A stretch of 64,000 bases of DNA from Verrucosispora sp. WMMD573. GTDB taxonomy: Bacteria > Actinomycetota > Actinomycetes > Mycobacteriales > Micromonosporaceae. The notes under the pieces were generated by a model. The model saw nothing but the letters and a program-made list of their open reading frames with translations. It had not been told where the DNA came from and made no database searches. The DNA lies in the NCBI RefSeq assembly GCF_027497175.1, contig NZ_CP114901.1:5704001-5768000 (forward strand), given 5' to 3'. This document shows, in pieces, positions 18,733-28,535 of this stretch. Each line of letters begins with the position of its first letter. Within the stretch, counting starts at the first letter, position 1. A program made the translations under genes and the position numbers.

Positions 18733-20150
18733 CGGCGACCAACCAGGGCGGGCGGGGCGGACCGGGTGAGCAGCCACAGCACACCGACGGTGGCCAGGCC
18801 AAGGAGGACCCCTGCCGCCGCGAGCACCGCCTGGCCCAGGTCCGGGCCGAAACCGCTGGGCAGGACCGCAAATGCCAGCACCGTGGCGGCGAGCGCCGCT
18901 GCCTGCCGCGGCCGTCCGTGCGGCGCCGCCGCGGCGAGCAGCACCAACCCCCACAGCGCGTACCAGGGTCGGGTCGCCGGACCGAGCAGCGCCACGGCCA
19001 GCAGGACCAGGCCGACCGCGTACGGCGGGCCCAGCCGACGCCGCTGATGCCAGGCGACCACCGCGACAGCGAGCAGCCCGAGCAGGCCCAGCAGAACCCC
19101 GGCGCGCATCGGCGTGGCACCCAGATGCAGGTCGAACGTCTCCGCGAGCCGCTGCGCACCCCGGCCGAGGGCGGTCGAGACCGACCAGCTGTGCCGGTAC
19201 ACGGGCGTGGCGAGGGCGTCGATCCAGCCGTATCCGATTCCGCTCGCCCAGGTCACCGCCACACCGCTGGCCACCGTGAGGCCGGCGACCCGCACCACCG
19301 CCCGGAGGGCGCCGAGGCGCCGGGCGGCAAGCGCGCCCACCACCAGCAGGCCCAGCAGCGCCGGCACCTTGACCAGGGCGGCGAACGTGACCAGCACGGT
19401 GGCCGCGCCGAACCGGTCGGCGAGCGCCAGCCGAAGGCCGAGCACGAGCAGGCCCAGCATCACCGCCTCGTTGTGGGCACCCGCGACCAGGTGCAGCGGA
19501 ACGAGCGGGTTGAGCACCCCCAGCCAGAGAGCGGCTGCCGGGTCGACCCCACAGTGGTGCGCCAGACGCGGCAGGTTGATCACGAGAAGCGCCACCCCGG
19601 CCAGTGCGACGAGCCGCAGCATCAGTACGCCGAGCGCCAGATGCCCTCCGGTGAACCAGGAAACTCCGGCGACGAGGGACAGGAAGACCGGCCCGTACGG
19701 CGCGGGCGTCTGCTGCCACATCTGCGGCACCTCGGTGGCGAGGTGTCCACCGAGGTGCGCCACGCCCACCCGGTAGACATCCAGGTCGGCCAGGACCATC
19801 GAGCCCTGAGCCAGGTAGCTGTAGACATCGCGGGAGAACATCGGCGGTGCCAGCAGCAACGGCCCGGCCCAACAGGCCAACGTGACGGCGGTGCCTCGGG
19901 CCCGGGCGGGATTGTCCGGCGTGCGGCCGGGCCCGCGCAGGTCGCGACCGGCGCACCACCAGGCGAGCGTGAGCAGGGTCAGACCGGCGTAGCCGGCCAC
20001 CAACGCGGGCCGATCGGCATGCCGAAAGGCCGCCCACCACAGGGCGTCCCGCACCGGCAGTGCGCCGGCACCGCAGCCGGCGACCGCCAGCAGGGCGCCA
20101 CCCAACCCGCCCAGGAGTCGGTACGCAATGACGCTCGTCGGTGTCAGCAC
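18729..20150 (-). CDS. MptB-like alpha-1,6-mannosyltransferase (GT-C)
   Basis: 473 residues, at least ten membrane helices. It has MFSRDVYSYLAQG (GT-C catalytic Asp in the first outer loop) and QTPAPYGPVFLSLVAGVSWF, features of the MptB / polyprenol-phosphomannose-dependent alpha-1,6-mannosyltransferase family that builds the mannan core of lipomannan in Actinobacteria. ATG 20150 starts MLTPTSVIAYRLLGG. It is the first gene of a two-gene overlap unit with the GT87 enzyme, which suggests a lipoglycan-synthesis unit. Confidence 0.82.
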   Translation of the reverse strand: MLTPTSVIAYRLLGGLGGALLAVAGCGAGALPVRDALWWAAFRHADRPALVAGYAGLTLLTLAWWCAGRDLRGPGRTPDNPARARGTAVTLACWAGPLLLAPPMFSRDVYSYLAQGSMVLADLDVYRVGVAHLGGHLATEVPQMWQQTPAPYGPVFLSLVAGVSWFTGGHLALGVLMLRLVALAGVALLVINLPRLAHHCGVDPAAALWLGVLNPLVPLHLVAGAHNEAVMLGLLVLGLRLALADRFGAATVLVTFAALVKVPALLGLLVVGALAARRLGALRAVVRVAGLTVASGVAVTWASGIGYGWIDALATPVYRHSWSVSTALGRGAQRLAETFDLHLGATPMRAGVLLGLLGLLAVAVVAWHQRRRLGPPYAVGLVLLAVALLGPATRPWYALWGLVLLAAAAPHGRPRQAAALAATVLAFAVLPSGFGPDLGQAVLAAAGVLLGLATVGVLWLLTRSAPPALVGRR

Positions 20151-20255
20151 CGGGGCATGGTGGCAGCGCGAGCTGACCGCGAGACGGCCGCCGGTCGGTC
20201 AGCAGGAGACCCTCGGGTGTCCGCTCAGCTCGACCGGAATCGTGCTGGCGTCGGG

Positions 20256-21362
20256 CTACATCTCGCGCCGGCCGGTCAGCCGCAGCCGGCGCTTGACGCC
20301 ACCGGCCGCGCGAGTCCTGAGCCGGGAGAGGACGTTGACGGCGTCGGCTCGGCCGTCCGGCCGCGGACCGAGGCTGTCGGCGTGACCCAGCATGCCGACG
20401 ATCGTCTCGACAGCGACCTGGAGCAGTTGTTCCGCGTCCAGTTCGTCGGGGCTGATGCTCTGCCGCATCACGGTCGGCCGCAGGTCGTCGAGGTCACCGA
20501 CGATCCGGCACGGGTAGTCCTGAAGCTCCTTGATCTGCTGCTCCGCCTGCTCCCGCACCCAGTCTGCCCGGTCCAGGCCGACACCGAAGGGGACCCCCTC
20601 GCGCCGCTTGAGCACGGCGTCGACCAGGTGTCGGTGCACCACCTTCTGGTACGGCGTCCGCAGCGGATACCTGTCGCCCAACGTCAGGTTGACCCGGCGG
20701 AGCAGTTCGATCTCGGCGGCGCCGAGCGACGGGTTGGAGGTGGGTTCCGCCAGTTCACACAGCCCGTCGGGAATGCCCAGGATGCCGGCGAACCGGTGCC
20801 ACAGCAGGTCCCTCGGCGCGCCGGGCGGCGGAACCGTCACCAGATACCGGTGCGCTGCGGGGACCAGGTCGCCCCAGCGGCGCAGCATGCGCGGCGCCGT
20901 GTGATTGTTCCAGAAGGCCTCGGCCCTGCCCTCCTCGACGGCGCGCATGAACGCTCCGAACCGCCAGCCGCTGCGCGCCCGGACGCTCTGTTGCCAGAAC
21001 GAGGGGAACGTCCGCCACAGGTCACGGCCGGCCGCGATGACGTGGACCTCGGCGGCCTCCAGGCTCTCCACCGCCCGGGCGGCCTGCGCGCTGGTCGCCG
21101 CACCCAGCCCCTCGTTGCTGATGATCACATCACCGGGCCAACTACGCGCCTTCTCGGCCAGCCGGTCCCAGGTCCAGTAGGCGTCGCTGTCCCGCCAGGG
21201 CGCCGCGCGCAGATCGGCCATCGCCTGGTCGTGCGCCACCGCACTGCCCGGCAACAGAATGCCGGCATTCTTCAGTGCGGCCCGATTTTTCCAGAGCACG
21301 TTCTGCACAAAGGTGCTTCCCGTCTTCGGCGCACCGATATGCAGATAGACGCGCCTGGCCAT
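20256..21362 (-). CDS. Sulfotransferase-family P-loop protein
   Basis: 368 residues. The protein begins MARRVYLHIGAPKTGST; GAPKTGST (10-17) is the 5'-phosphosulfate-binding loop of PAPS-dependent sulfotransferases, and VIISNEGLG and AGRDLWRTFPSFWQQS correspond to the central strand and 3'-phosphate-binding region. It may sulfate a lipid or glycan, and the adjacent mannosyltransferases make a glycolipid acceptor attractive, but that is inference. ATG 21362 was chosen over the in-frame 21506 because GGGAGG lies seven bases upstream and the P-loop is then correctly N-terminal. The ~200 bp upstream (21363-21562) is noticeably lower in GC and likely carries its promoter. Confidence 0.78.
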   Translation of the reverse strand: MARRVYLHIGAPKTGSTFVQNVLWKNRAALKNAGILLPGSAVAHDQAMADLRAAPWRDSDAYWTWDRLAEKARSWPGDVIISNEGLGAATSAQAARAVESLEAAEVHVIAAGRDLWRTFPSFWQQSVRARSGWRFGAFMRAVEEGRAEAFWNNHTAPRMLRRWGDLVPAAHRYLVTVPPPGAPRDLLWHRFAGILGIPDGLCELAEPTSNPSLGAAEIELLRRVNLTLGDRYPLRTPYQKVVHRHLVDAVLKRREGVPFGVGLDRADWVREQAEQQIKELQDYPCRIVGDLDDLRPTVMRQSISPDELDAEQLLQVAVETIVGMLGHADSLGPRPDGRADAVNVLSRLRTRAAGGVKRRLRLTGRREM

Positions 21363-21562
21363 GCCGCCTCCCGGACCCGACACCATGTCGATCGAAGTGG
21401 TCACCTTTGCGGAGCCAGGGTGACATACGGCGGGCGTACGCCAAAACAGCGGGCGACGCCATTTCCGGCAGAAGAATTGCCTGTGGTCGAGAGATGTATG
21501 GGTCACGAAATTCTGGTGAACAGTCCCGGCCGACCGATCTGACCATCAACGGTCGACGGTGG

Positions 21563-23242
21563 TCAGGCGGCGTCGGCATAACACTCCACGATCGACACAT
21601 CCAACGGGAAGCGGACCGGAGTTTCCCCGAACAGCAGCGTGGTGGCCCGTCGACCGGCCCGGTCGACCGCCTCGGCGACCTGCTCGGCCCGCGCCACCGG
21701 GCAGTGCACGATCACCTCGTCGTGCTGGAAGAAGACCAGCTCGGCCGGAGTGCCGGCCAACTCGCCGCGGAGCACCGCGAGCAGGGTGGACGCCCACTCG
21801 GCCGCGGTGGCCTGGATGACGAAGTTGCGGGTGAACCTGCCCCGGGACCGGGCCGCCCGGGCCCGGGGTGACTGGGCGTCGCTGCCCGCCTCCGGATCCG
21901 TCACACCCTCCTCATCCACGCCGAACCCCACCGTGCCGGGCGGGCACGTCCGCCCCAACCAGGAACGCACCAGGCCGCCCACCTCGCCGGTCCGCGCCGC
22001 CGCCTCGACGTAGCCGAACGCGGTCGGATAGCTGCGTCGCAGCACCGCCAGCGCGGGCACCGCGGCCCCACCGGTCTGCCCGTACATGGCCCCGAGCAGC
22101 GCCAGCTTGGCCCGGCCCCGGTCACCGTCGAACGCGTCCCGAGCCAGCGCGGCGTAAAGGTCACCGGTCGCCCCGGCTGCGGCGAGCCGGACGTCACCGG
22201 AGACCGCCGCCAGCACCCGTGGCTCCAACTGCCCGGCGTCGGCCACCACGAACCGCCAGCCCGGGTCGGCCACCACCGCCCGGCGGATCACCTTCGGAAT
22301 CTGCAACGCGCCGCCGCCCCGGGTGGCCCACCGCCCTGACACCACCCCGCCGGGAACGTACTCCGGGCGGAACCGGCCGTCGCGCACCCAGGCGTCCCGC
22401 CATGCTCGGCCGTGCGCCGTCCAGATCCGGTACAGCTCCTTGTACTCCAGGATCAGCGGCACCGCTGGATGATCTACCCCGCGCAGCACCCAGGCCCGGG
22501 TGTTCGGCAGCTCCACGCCGACCCGCGCGAACGCCTTCAGCAGCTCGGCCGGGCTGTCCGCGTGCACCTGCCGGACCCCGAACGCGGCGGCGATCCGCGC
22601 GGCCAGCTCCGCCAGCCGGCGCGGCGGCCCACCCACCGGAGAGGGTTCACCCAGTAACTCGGCGAGGACCGCGTCGTGCACGTCGGCCCGCCAGGGCAGC
22701 CCGGCCGCGCCCATCTCGGCCGCGATCAACGCACCGGCCGACTCGGCCGCCACGAGCAGCCGGAACCGCCCCGGGTCACCGGTCGCCGCGACCCGGCCGA
22801 GTTGGTCGGCGTACACCCGGGTCAGGACGGTGATGCCGGGGCCCGGCGGCCCCGGCACGGCGTCGAAGAGCGCGGCCTGACCGGTGCCGGGTGGGGTGGC
22901 GGCGCGCGGCGGCGGATCGGCCGGCACCGGCGCACCGGTCAACCGCGCCCAGGCCGCTGCCAGCCCGCGGGGCTCACCCCACCGGCCCGCGTACCCGAGC
23001 AGCAGCGCCTCGGTCAACTCCACGTCGTGACACCGCTGCACCATGACCCCGGCGCGGAGCAGCGTCGGGTAGAGCGCGGCACCGGATGCCCACACCCAGC
23101 GCGGCTGGTCGGCGCGTTCCCGGGCGGCCACCGCGGCGGGCAGATCGACGACCGATTCGGGCGCGCCCAGCGGCGCACCGGTCGGGTCGAGGGGTTGCAG
23201 CACTCCCCCGCCCCGCTCGTCCGAGACCACCGCCACCAGCAC
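21563..23242 (-). CDS. Family A DNA polymerase lacking a 5' nuclease (bifunctional 3'-5' exonuclease/polymerase-type)
   Basis: 559 residues, about 60% of PolA length. The C-terminal half is a family A polymerase: motif A DAGQLEPR (335-342; PolA has DYSQIELR), O-helix RAKLALLGAMYG with Lys379 and Tyr387, and motif C FFQHDE (His507-Glu509). The O-helix position equivalent to E. coli Phe762 is Leu. The N-terminal region (1-200) replaces the exonuclease domain, but I see no clear DxE metal motif, so proofreading is doubtful. No 5' nuclease domain. This standalone type is widespread in Actinobacteria, with unclear cellular role (repair or damage tolerance). GTG 23242 starts MLVAVVSDERGGG. Confidence 0.85.
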   Translation of the reverse strand: MLVAVVSDERGGGVLQPLDPTGAPLGAPESVVDLPAAVAARERADQPRWVWASGAALYPTLLRAGVMVQRCHDVELTEALLLGYAGRWGEPRGLAAAWARLTGAPVPADPPPRAATPPGTGQAALFDAVPGPPGPGITVLTRVYADQLGRVAATGDPGRFRLLVAAESAGALIAAEMGAAGLPWRADVHDAVLAELLGEPSPVGGPPRRLAELAARIAAAFGVRQVHADSPAELLKAFARVGVELPNTRAWVLRGVDHPAVPLILEYKELYRIWTAHGRAWRDAWVRDGRFRPEYVPGGVVSGRWATRGGGALQIPKVIRRAVVADPGWRFVVADAGQLEPRVLAAVSGDVRLAAAGATGDLYAALARDAFDGDRGRAKLALLGAMYGQTGGAAVPALAVLRRSYPTAFGYVEAAARTGEVGGLVRSWLGRTCPPGTVGFGVDEEGVTDPEAGSDAQSPRARAARSRGRFTRNFVIQATAAEWASTLLAVLRGELAGTPAELVFFQHDEVIVHCPVARAEQVAEAVDRAGRRATTLLFGETPVRFPLDVSIVECYADAA

Positions 23243-23297
23243 GAACGTGATTCTGCCCGGCCCCTGCGACAGACCGGGGCCGGGCTCGGTCAGCTGG

Positions 23298-23672
23298 TCA
23301 GTCTCGGCGAAGGTTCATCCGCAGCAGTTCGGAGTCGTCGGAGATGCCCGGTGGCGCCTTGACGCCCGCCGGGAGCAGCGACCAGACCTCCTGCTTGCGC
23401 ACCAGCCGAGGAGAATCCAACTGCACCTGCTCGCCGTCGACGGACAGCCGTGCTGTTCCGGCTGCGAGGACGTTGCGGACCCAGTCGGTACGCGGCCCGT
23501 ACAGCGGAAGGAACAGGTATCCGTCGGGCAGCGGGTGGGCGTCCAGCGGAGTCTGGTACGTCCTGCCGGACGATCTGCCCACGTGCGTCAGGACCGGTCG
23601 GACGCCCCGACGGACTTCCCGCGGGTTGACGAACCGTCTGTTGAACCGGGCGAGCCACCGCGGCAACGGCAT
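23298..23672 (-). CDS. Deazaflavin (F420)-dependent nitroreductase-family protein (Ddn-like)
   Basis: 124 residues. RPVLTHVGRSSGRTYQTPL and YLFLPLYGPRTDWVRNVLAAG are hallmarks of the small split-barrel F420-dependent (Ddn/DUF385) oxidoreductases; the Arg/Ser/Gly loop contacts the F420 phosphate and DWVRNV the acid tail. These reduce diverse quinone, nitro or unsaturated lactone compounds. GAGGAGGT lies just upstream of ATG 23672; the ORF opens earlier at 23720 without an SD. It sits 26 bp downstream of the flavin monooxygenase stop, possibly co-transcribed with it as a detoxification pair. Confidence 0.85.
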   Translation of the reverse strand: MPLPRWLARFNRRFVNPREVRRGVRPVLTHVGRSSGRTYQTPLDAHPLPDGYLFLPLYGPRTDWVRNVLAAGTARLSVDGEQVQLDSPRLVRKQEVWSLLPAGVKAPPGISDDSELLRMNLRRD

Positions 23673-23698
23673 GCCGACCTCCTCGTTCTCGGTGCGAG

Positions 23699-25958
<2,260 letters not shown>

Positions 25959-25991
25959 CCGCGACACCCGATGGTGCGTAGGGTGCCGGCC

Positions 25992-26960
25992 ATGTCCCGC
26001 ACCGAGCTACGGCCGTTCACGGCCGCCGACCTGGATGCGTGCGCCACGTTGCTGGCCGACCGGCACCGCCGGCACCGCGTCGCCCAGCCACTGCTGTCCG
26101 CCCGGTACGAGGACGCCGCCGCGGCGCTGACCGAGCTGACCACCGCGTACGAGACACCGGACGCCTCGGGGGCGGTCGCCTACCGCGCCGGAGCCCTGGT
26201 GGGTTTCGTCCTCGGTGCGCCGAAGCCGTCACCGCTGTGGGGGCCGAACATCTGGGCGGAGGCCGCCGGGCTGGCGGTCACCGATCCCGAGGTGATGCGC
26301 GACCTGTACGCGGTTGCCGCAACCCGGTGGGTCGACGAGGGCCGCACGGCGCACTACGTCGTCGTTCCGGCACACGACGCCGAGCTGGTACAAGCCTGGT
26401 TCCGGCTGGGCTTCGGCCAGCAGCACGCGCACGCCATCCGGCCCGCCGCACGGCTGGCAACGGTCACCCCGGCCGGGCTGTCGGTGCGTGGGGCGACCCG
26501 GGCCGACATCCCGCTGCTCGCTCAACTCGATCTTGAATTGCCGCGGCATCAGGGACAGTCCCCTACCTTCTCCGCCGGCCCGGTAAGCACTCTGGACGAG
26601 GCCGTCGCCGAATGGACGGCCGACATCGACAACCCCGCATATGCCACCTTCGTGGCCGAAGTGGATGGCCAGGTCATCGGCTCTGCCATCGGCTGCGCGC
26701 TGGAGAAGTCGAGCGCCCATCTGAGCCTGGCCCGCCCGGAACACGCCGGGTTCCTCGGGTTCGCGGCGGTCCTCCCGCGCGCCCGTGGCGTCGGCGCCGG
26801 GCGAGCCCTCGGCACCGCGGTCATCGACTGGGCGGTGTCGGCCGGCTTCGACAGCGTGGTCACCGACTGGCGAGTCACCAACCTGCTCTCCTCGCGGACC
26901 TGGCCGAAGCTGGGCTTCACCGAGACGTTCCTCCGGCTGCACCGGCTGATCCGTCTCTGA
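25992..26960 (+). CDS. Two-domain GNAT acetyltransferase
   Basis: 322 residues consisting of two GNAT folds. The N-terminal one (about 1-150) begins RTELRPFTAADLDACATLL and is degenerate in its acetyl-CoA loop. The C-terminal one (about 160-315) has SVRGATRADIPLLAQLDLEL and the pyrophosphate-binding stretch AAVLPRARGVGAGRALGTAV. It presumably acetylates an amine on a small molecule; substrate unknown. ATG 25992 is favoured over 25971 because the preceding seven codons lack family similarity. Only 33 bp from the GyrI-like gene, likely one transcript. Confidence 0.8.
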   Translation: MSRTELRPFTAADLDACATLLADRHRRHRVAQPLLSARYEDAAAALTELTTAYETPDASGAVAYRAGALVGFVLGAPKPSPLWGPNIWAEAAGLAVTDPEVMRDLYAVAATRWVDEGRTAHYVVVPAHDAELVQAWFRLGFGQQHAHAIRPAARLATVTPAGLSVRGATRADIPLLAQLDLELPRHQGQSPTFSAGPVSTLDEAVAEWTADIDNPAYATFVAEVDGQVIGSAIGCALEKSSAHLSLARPEHAGFLGFAAVLPRARGVGAGRALGTAVIDWAVSAGFDSVVTDWRVTNLLSSRTWPKLGFTETFLRLHRLIRL

Positions 26961-27057
26961 GCGCTGCACTCACCATCGGGCAATGGCATTCCGACCGACC
27001 GGCGGCCCTGGTCGAGGGTGTCCGATTCGTTCAAGACCTCATCGGCAGCATGCTCGT

Positions 27058-27465
27058 ATGGTCACAGTCATGGCACCCACCTTCAACGCGATCGGCCTGG
27101 CAGTGGCCGACATGGCAGCGTCCCTCTCCTTCTATCGGCGACTCGGCCTGGAGTTTCCGGACGGTGCCGAGCAGGAGCCGCACGTCGAGACGACGGTGGC
27201 GGGCGGTATCCGTCTCATGTGGGACACCCACGCCTCATTGCAGTCCTTCGACCCGGGCTACCAGCCGGCACCGCCCTCCGGTGGCTGGGCCTTTCTCTGC
27301 TCCGACGCGGCAGAGGTGGACCGATGCCACGGCGACCTGGTCGCTGCCGGACACTCGTCGGTCAACCCGCCCTGGGACGCGCCGTGGGGGCAGCGTTATG
27401 CACAGGTACGCGATCCGGACGGCAACGTCGTGGACCTCTTCGCCTGGACCCCGTCACCGCAGTAG
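27058..27465 (+). CDS. VOC-family (glyoxalase/bleomycin-resistance fold) protein
   Basis: 135 residues with a complete VOC pattern: NAIGLAVADMAASLSFYRRLG at the N-terminus, GGWAFLCSDAAEVDRCHGDL in the middle, and the closing strand YAQVRDPDGNVVDLFAW. Such proteins are dioxygenases, lyases or drug-sequestering proteins; function not assignable. ATG 27058 or ATG 27070 may be used; neither has a strong SD. Its 3' end overlaps a decayed AraC-type gene on the other strand. Confidence 0.78.
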   Translation: MVTVMAPTFNAIGLAVADMAASLSFYRRLGLEFPDGAEQEPHVETTVAGGIRLMWDTHASLQSFDPGYQPAPPSGGWAFLCSDAAEVDRCHGDLVAAGHSSVNPPWDAPWGQRYAQVRDPDGNVVDLFAWTPSPQ

Positions 27466-27690
27466 AGCGCTCAGCGGCACGCCGGCCATCGCCCGTACCT
27501 CGCGTGCGAGACGGGCCTGGTCGGCGTAACCCGCATCTACCCCGCCTGCGCGGCACCGACCAGAGCAACCATCACCCGGTCGGCCCCTTGCCAGCGTCGG
27601 CTCGCCGCCGAGGTCAGCGCGGCGGCCGGATCGTCGGACTCGGCGATGGCCCGCACGACGGCCGCCGGCCGGCCACCCGTTCTGCCTCAT
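27454..27690 (-). pseudogene. Decayed AraC-type regulator remnant
   Basis: The minus-strand frame ending at 27454 reads AGYADQARLAREVRAMAGVP then LSALLR, the second HTH of an AraC-family protein. Upstream, in a different frame (about 27540-27665), RAIAESDDPAAALTSAASRR and RVMVALVGAAQAG resemble the linker before the HTH. The first HTH is missing and the frames are out of register, so an internal deletion or frameshift has destroyed the gene. Its stop overlaps the VOC gene by 12 bp. Confidence 0.45.
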
Positions 27691-27740
27691 CCGGTAGCCC
27701 ACGACCACGGCTTACGGTATGTGCGGACGTCCCGGCGGTG

Positions 27741-28481
27741 TCAGCGCCGAACGGCGGACCGGGTGTCGGCGTCGAGGTATTCGGCGAGCAGGGCGGCCCC
27801 GGTGAGCATGGCTTGGCCACGGGCGGTGAGTTGTTCCCGCCACTGGCGCAGCGACGCGGCGAGTGGTTCGATGCCACCGGCCTCGCGCACCCGACGCAGC
27901 ACCCCAGCGATGTGGTCGAGCCGGTAGCCGCCACGGCGCAGCAGGTGAGCGAGTTCGGCGTCGCGGACATCGTCTGGTGAGTAGCCGCGGTAGCCGGTGG
28001 CCGGGTCACGCGCCGGCTGCAGGACCCCGGCCCGCTCCCACTTGCGCAGGGTCGCGGGTCGTACGCCGAGGCGGTGGGCCAGCATGCTGATCGGCACTGC
28101 TTCCCGGCTCTGTGGTTGCCGCGGTGAACCGGCGAGGACGGCGACCGTCGTCTCGACCGCGTCCAACGTGTCTCGGTCGCGCTGAAGCAGGACGTGGCTG
28201 TGGTCGATCGTGCGCAGCGCGGCGTCGATGTCACCCCGGTTGACAGCACGCATGATGTCACCGCTGGCCGGGTAGCCGTGGCCCGCGATCAGCCCGAGAT
28301 AGGCGCCCAGCGCCTTCGCGTGCACCTCGGTGAATCGGCGGTAGCCGGTCGGGCTGCGCTGGGCCGGCGGCAGTACGCCATCCCGCTCGTAGTTGCGCAC
28401 GGCCTGCGCGGAGAGGCCGTGCCGGCGCGCGAGGTCGACTGGTCGGCGTACCCCCGGGTTGGAGGGTTTCAGGGCGTTCAC
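27741..28481 (-). CDS. Tandem-HTH MerR-family regulator (TioE-like)
   Basis: 246 residues with two MerR-type DNA-binding modules in one chain: RPVDLARRHGLSAQAVRNYE plus GYRRF (about 12-48), and PISMLAHRLGVRPATLRKWE plus GYRGYSPDDVRDAE (about 130-180). Such double-HTH proteins are the TioE-type MerR regulators found in actinomycetes, often beside resistance genes. The C-terminus (QAMLTGAALLAEYLDADTRS) is short and could sense a drug. GTG 28481 is the only credible start; the frame extending to 29633 is antisense shadow of the esterase gene. It faces the erythromycin esterase across 54 bp with an inverted repeat, so it probably controls that gene and itself. Confidence 0.85.
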   Translation of the reverse strand: MNALKPSNPGVRRPVDLARRHGLSAQAVRNYERDGVLPPAQRSPTGYRRFTEVHAKALGAYLGLIAGHGYPASGDIMRAVNRGDIDAALRTIDHSHVLLQRDRDTLDAVETTVAVLAGSPRQPQSREAVPISMLAHRLGVRPATLRKWERAGVLQPARDPATGYRGYSPDDVRDAELAHLLRRGGYRLDHIAGVLRRVREAGGIEPLAASLRQWREQLTARGQAMLTGAALLAEYLDADTRSAVRR

Positions 28482-28503
28482 CTCGCTTAGTCGGTGAAAA
28501 GTC

Positions 28504-28531
28504 TCAACCGCTGGTTCAACGATACGGTTGA
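28504..28531. promoter_or_regulatory. Candidate MerR operator between regulator and esterase
   Basis: TCAAC (28516-28520) and GTTGA (28527-28531) form an inverted repeat around GATACG, and AACC-GCT-GGTT (28506-28515) forms a second palindrome partly sharing bases. The repeats fill the 54-bp gap between divergent starts 28481 and 28536, where both promoters must lie. Confidence 0.45.
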
Positions 28532-28535
28532 TGCA

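Noticed and set aside
18733..20040. 846-codon minus frame suggesting a fusion of two mannosyltransferases
   Set aside because: The N-terminal 436 codons are a shadow of the MptB-like gene; the true junction is an ATGA overlap at 18729-18732.
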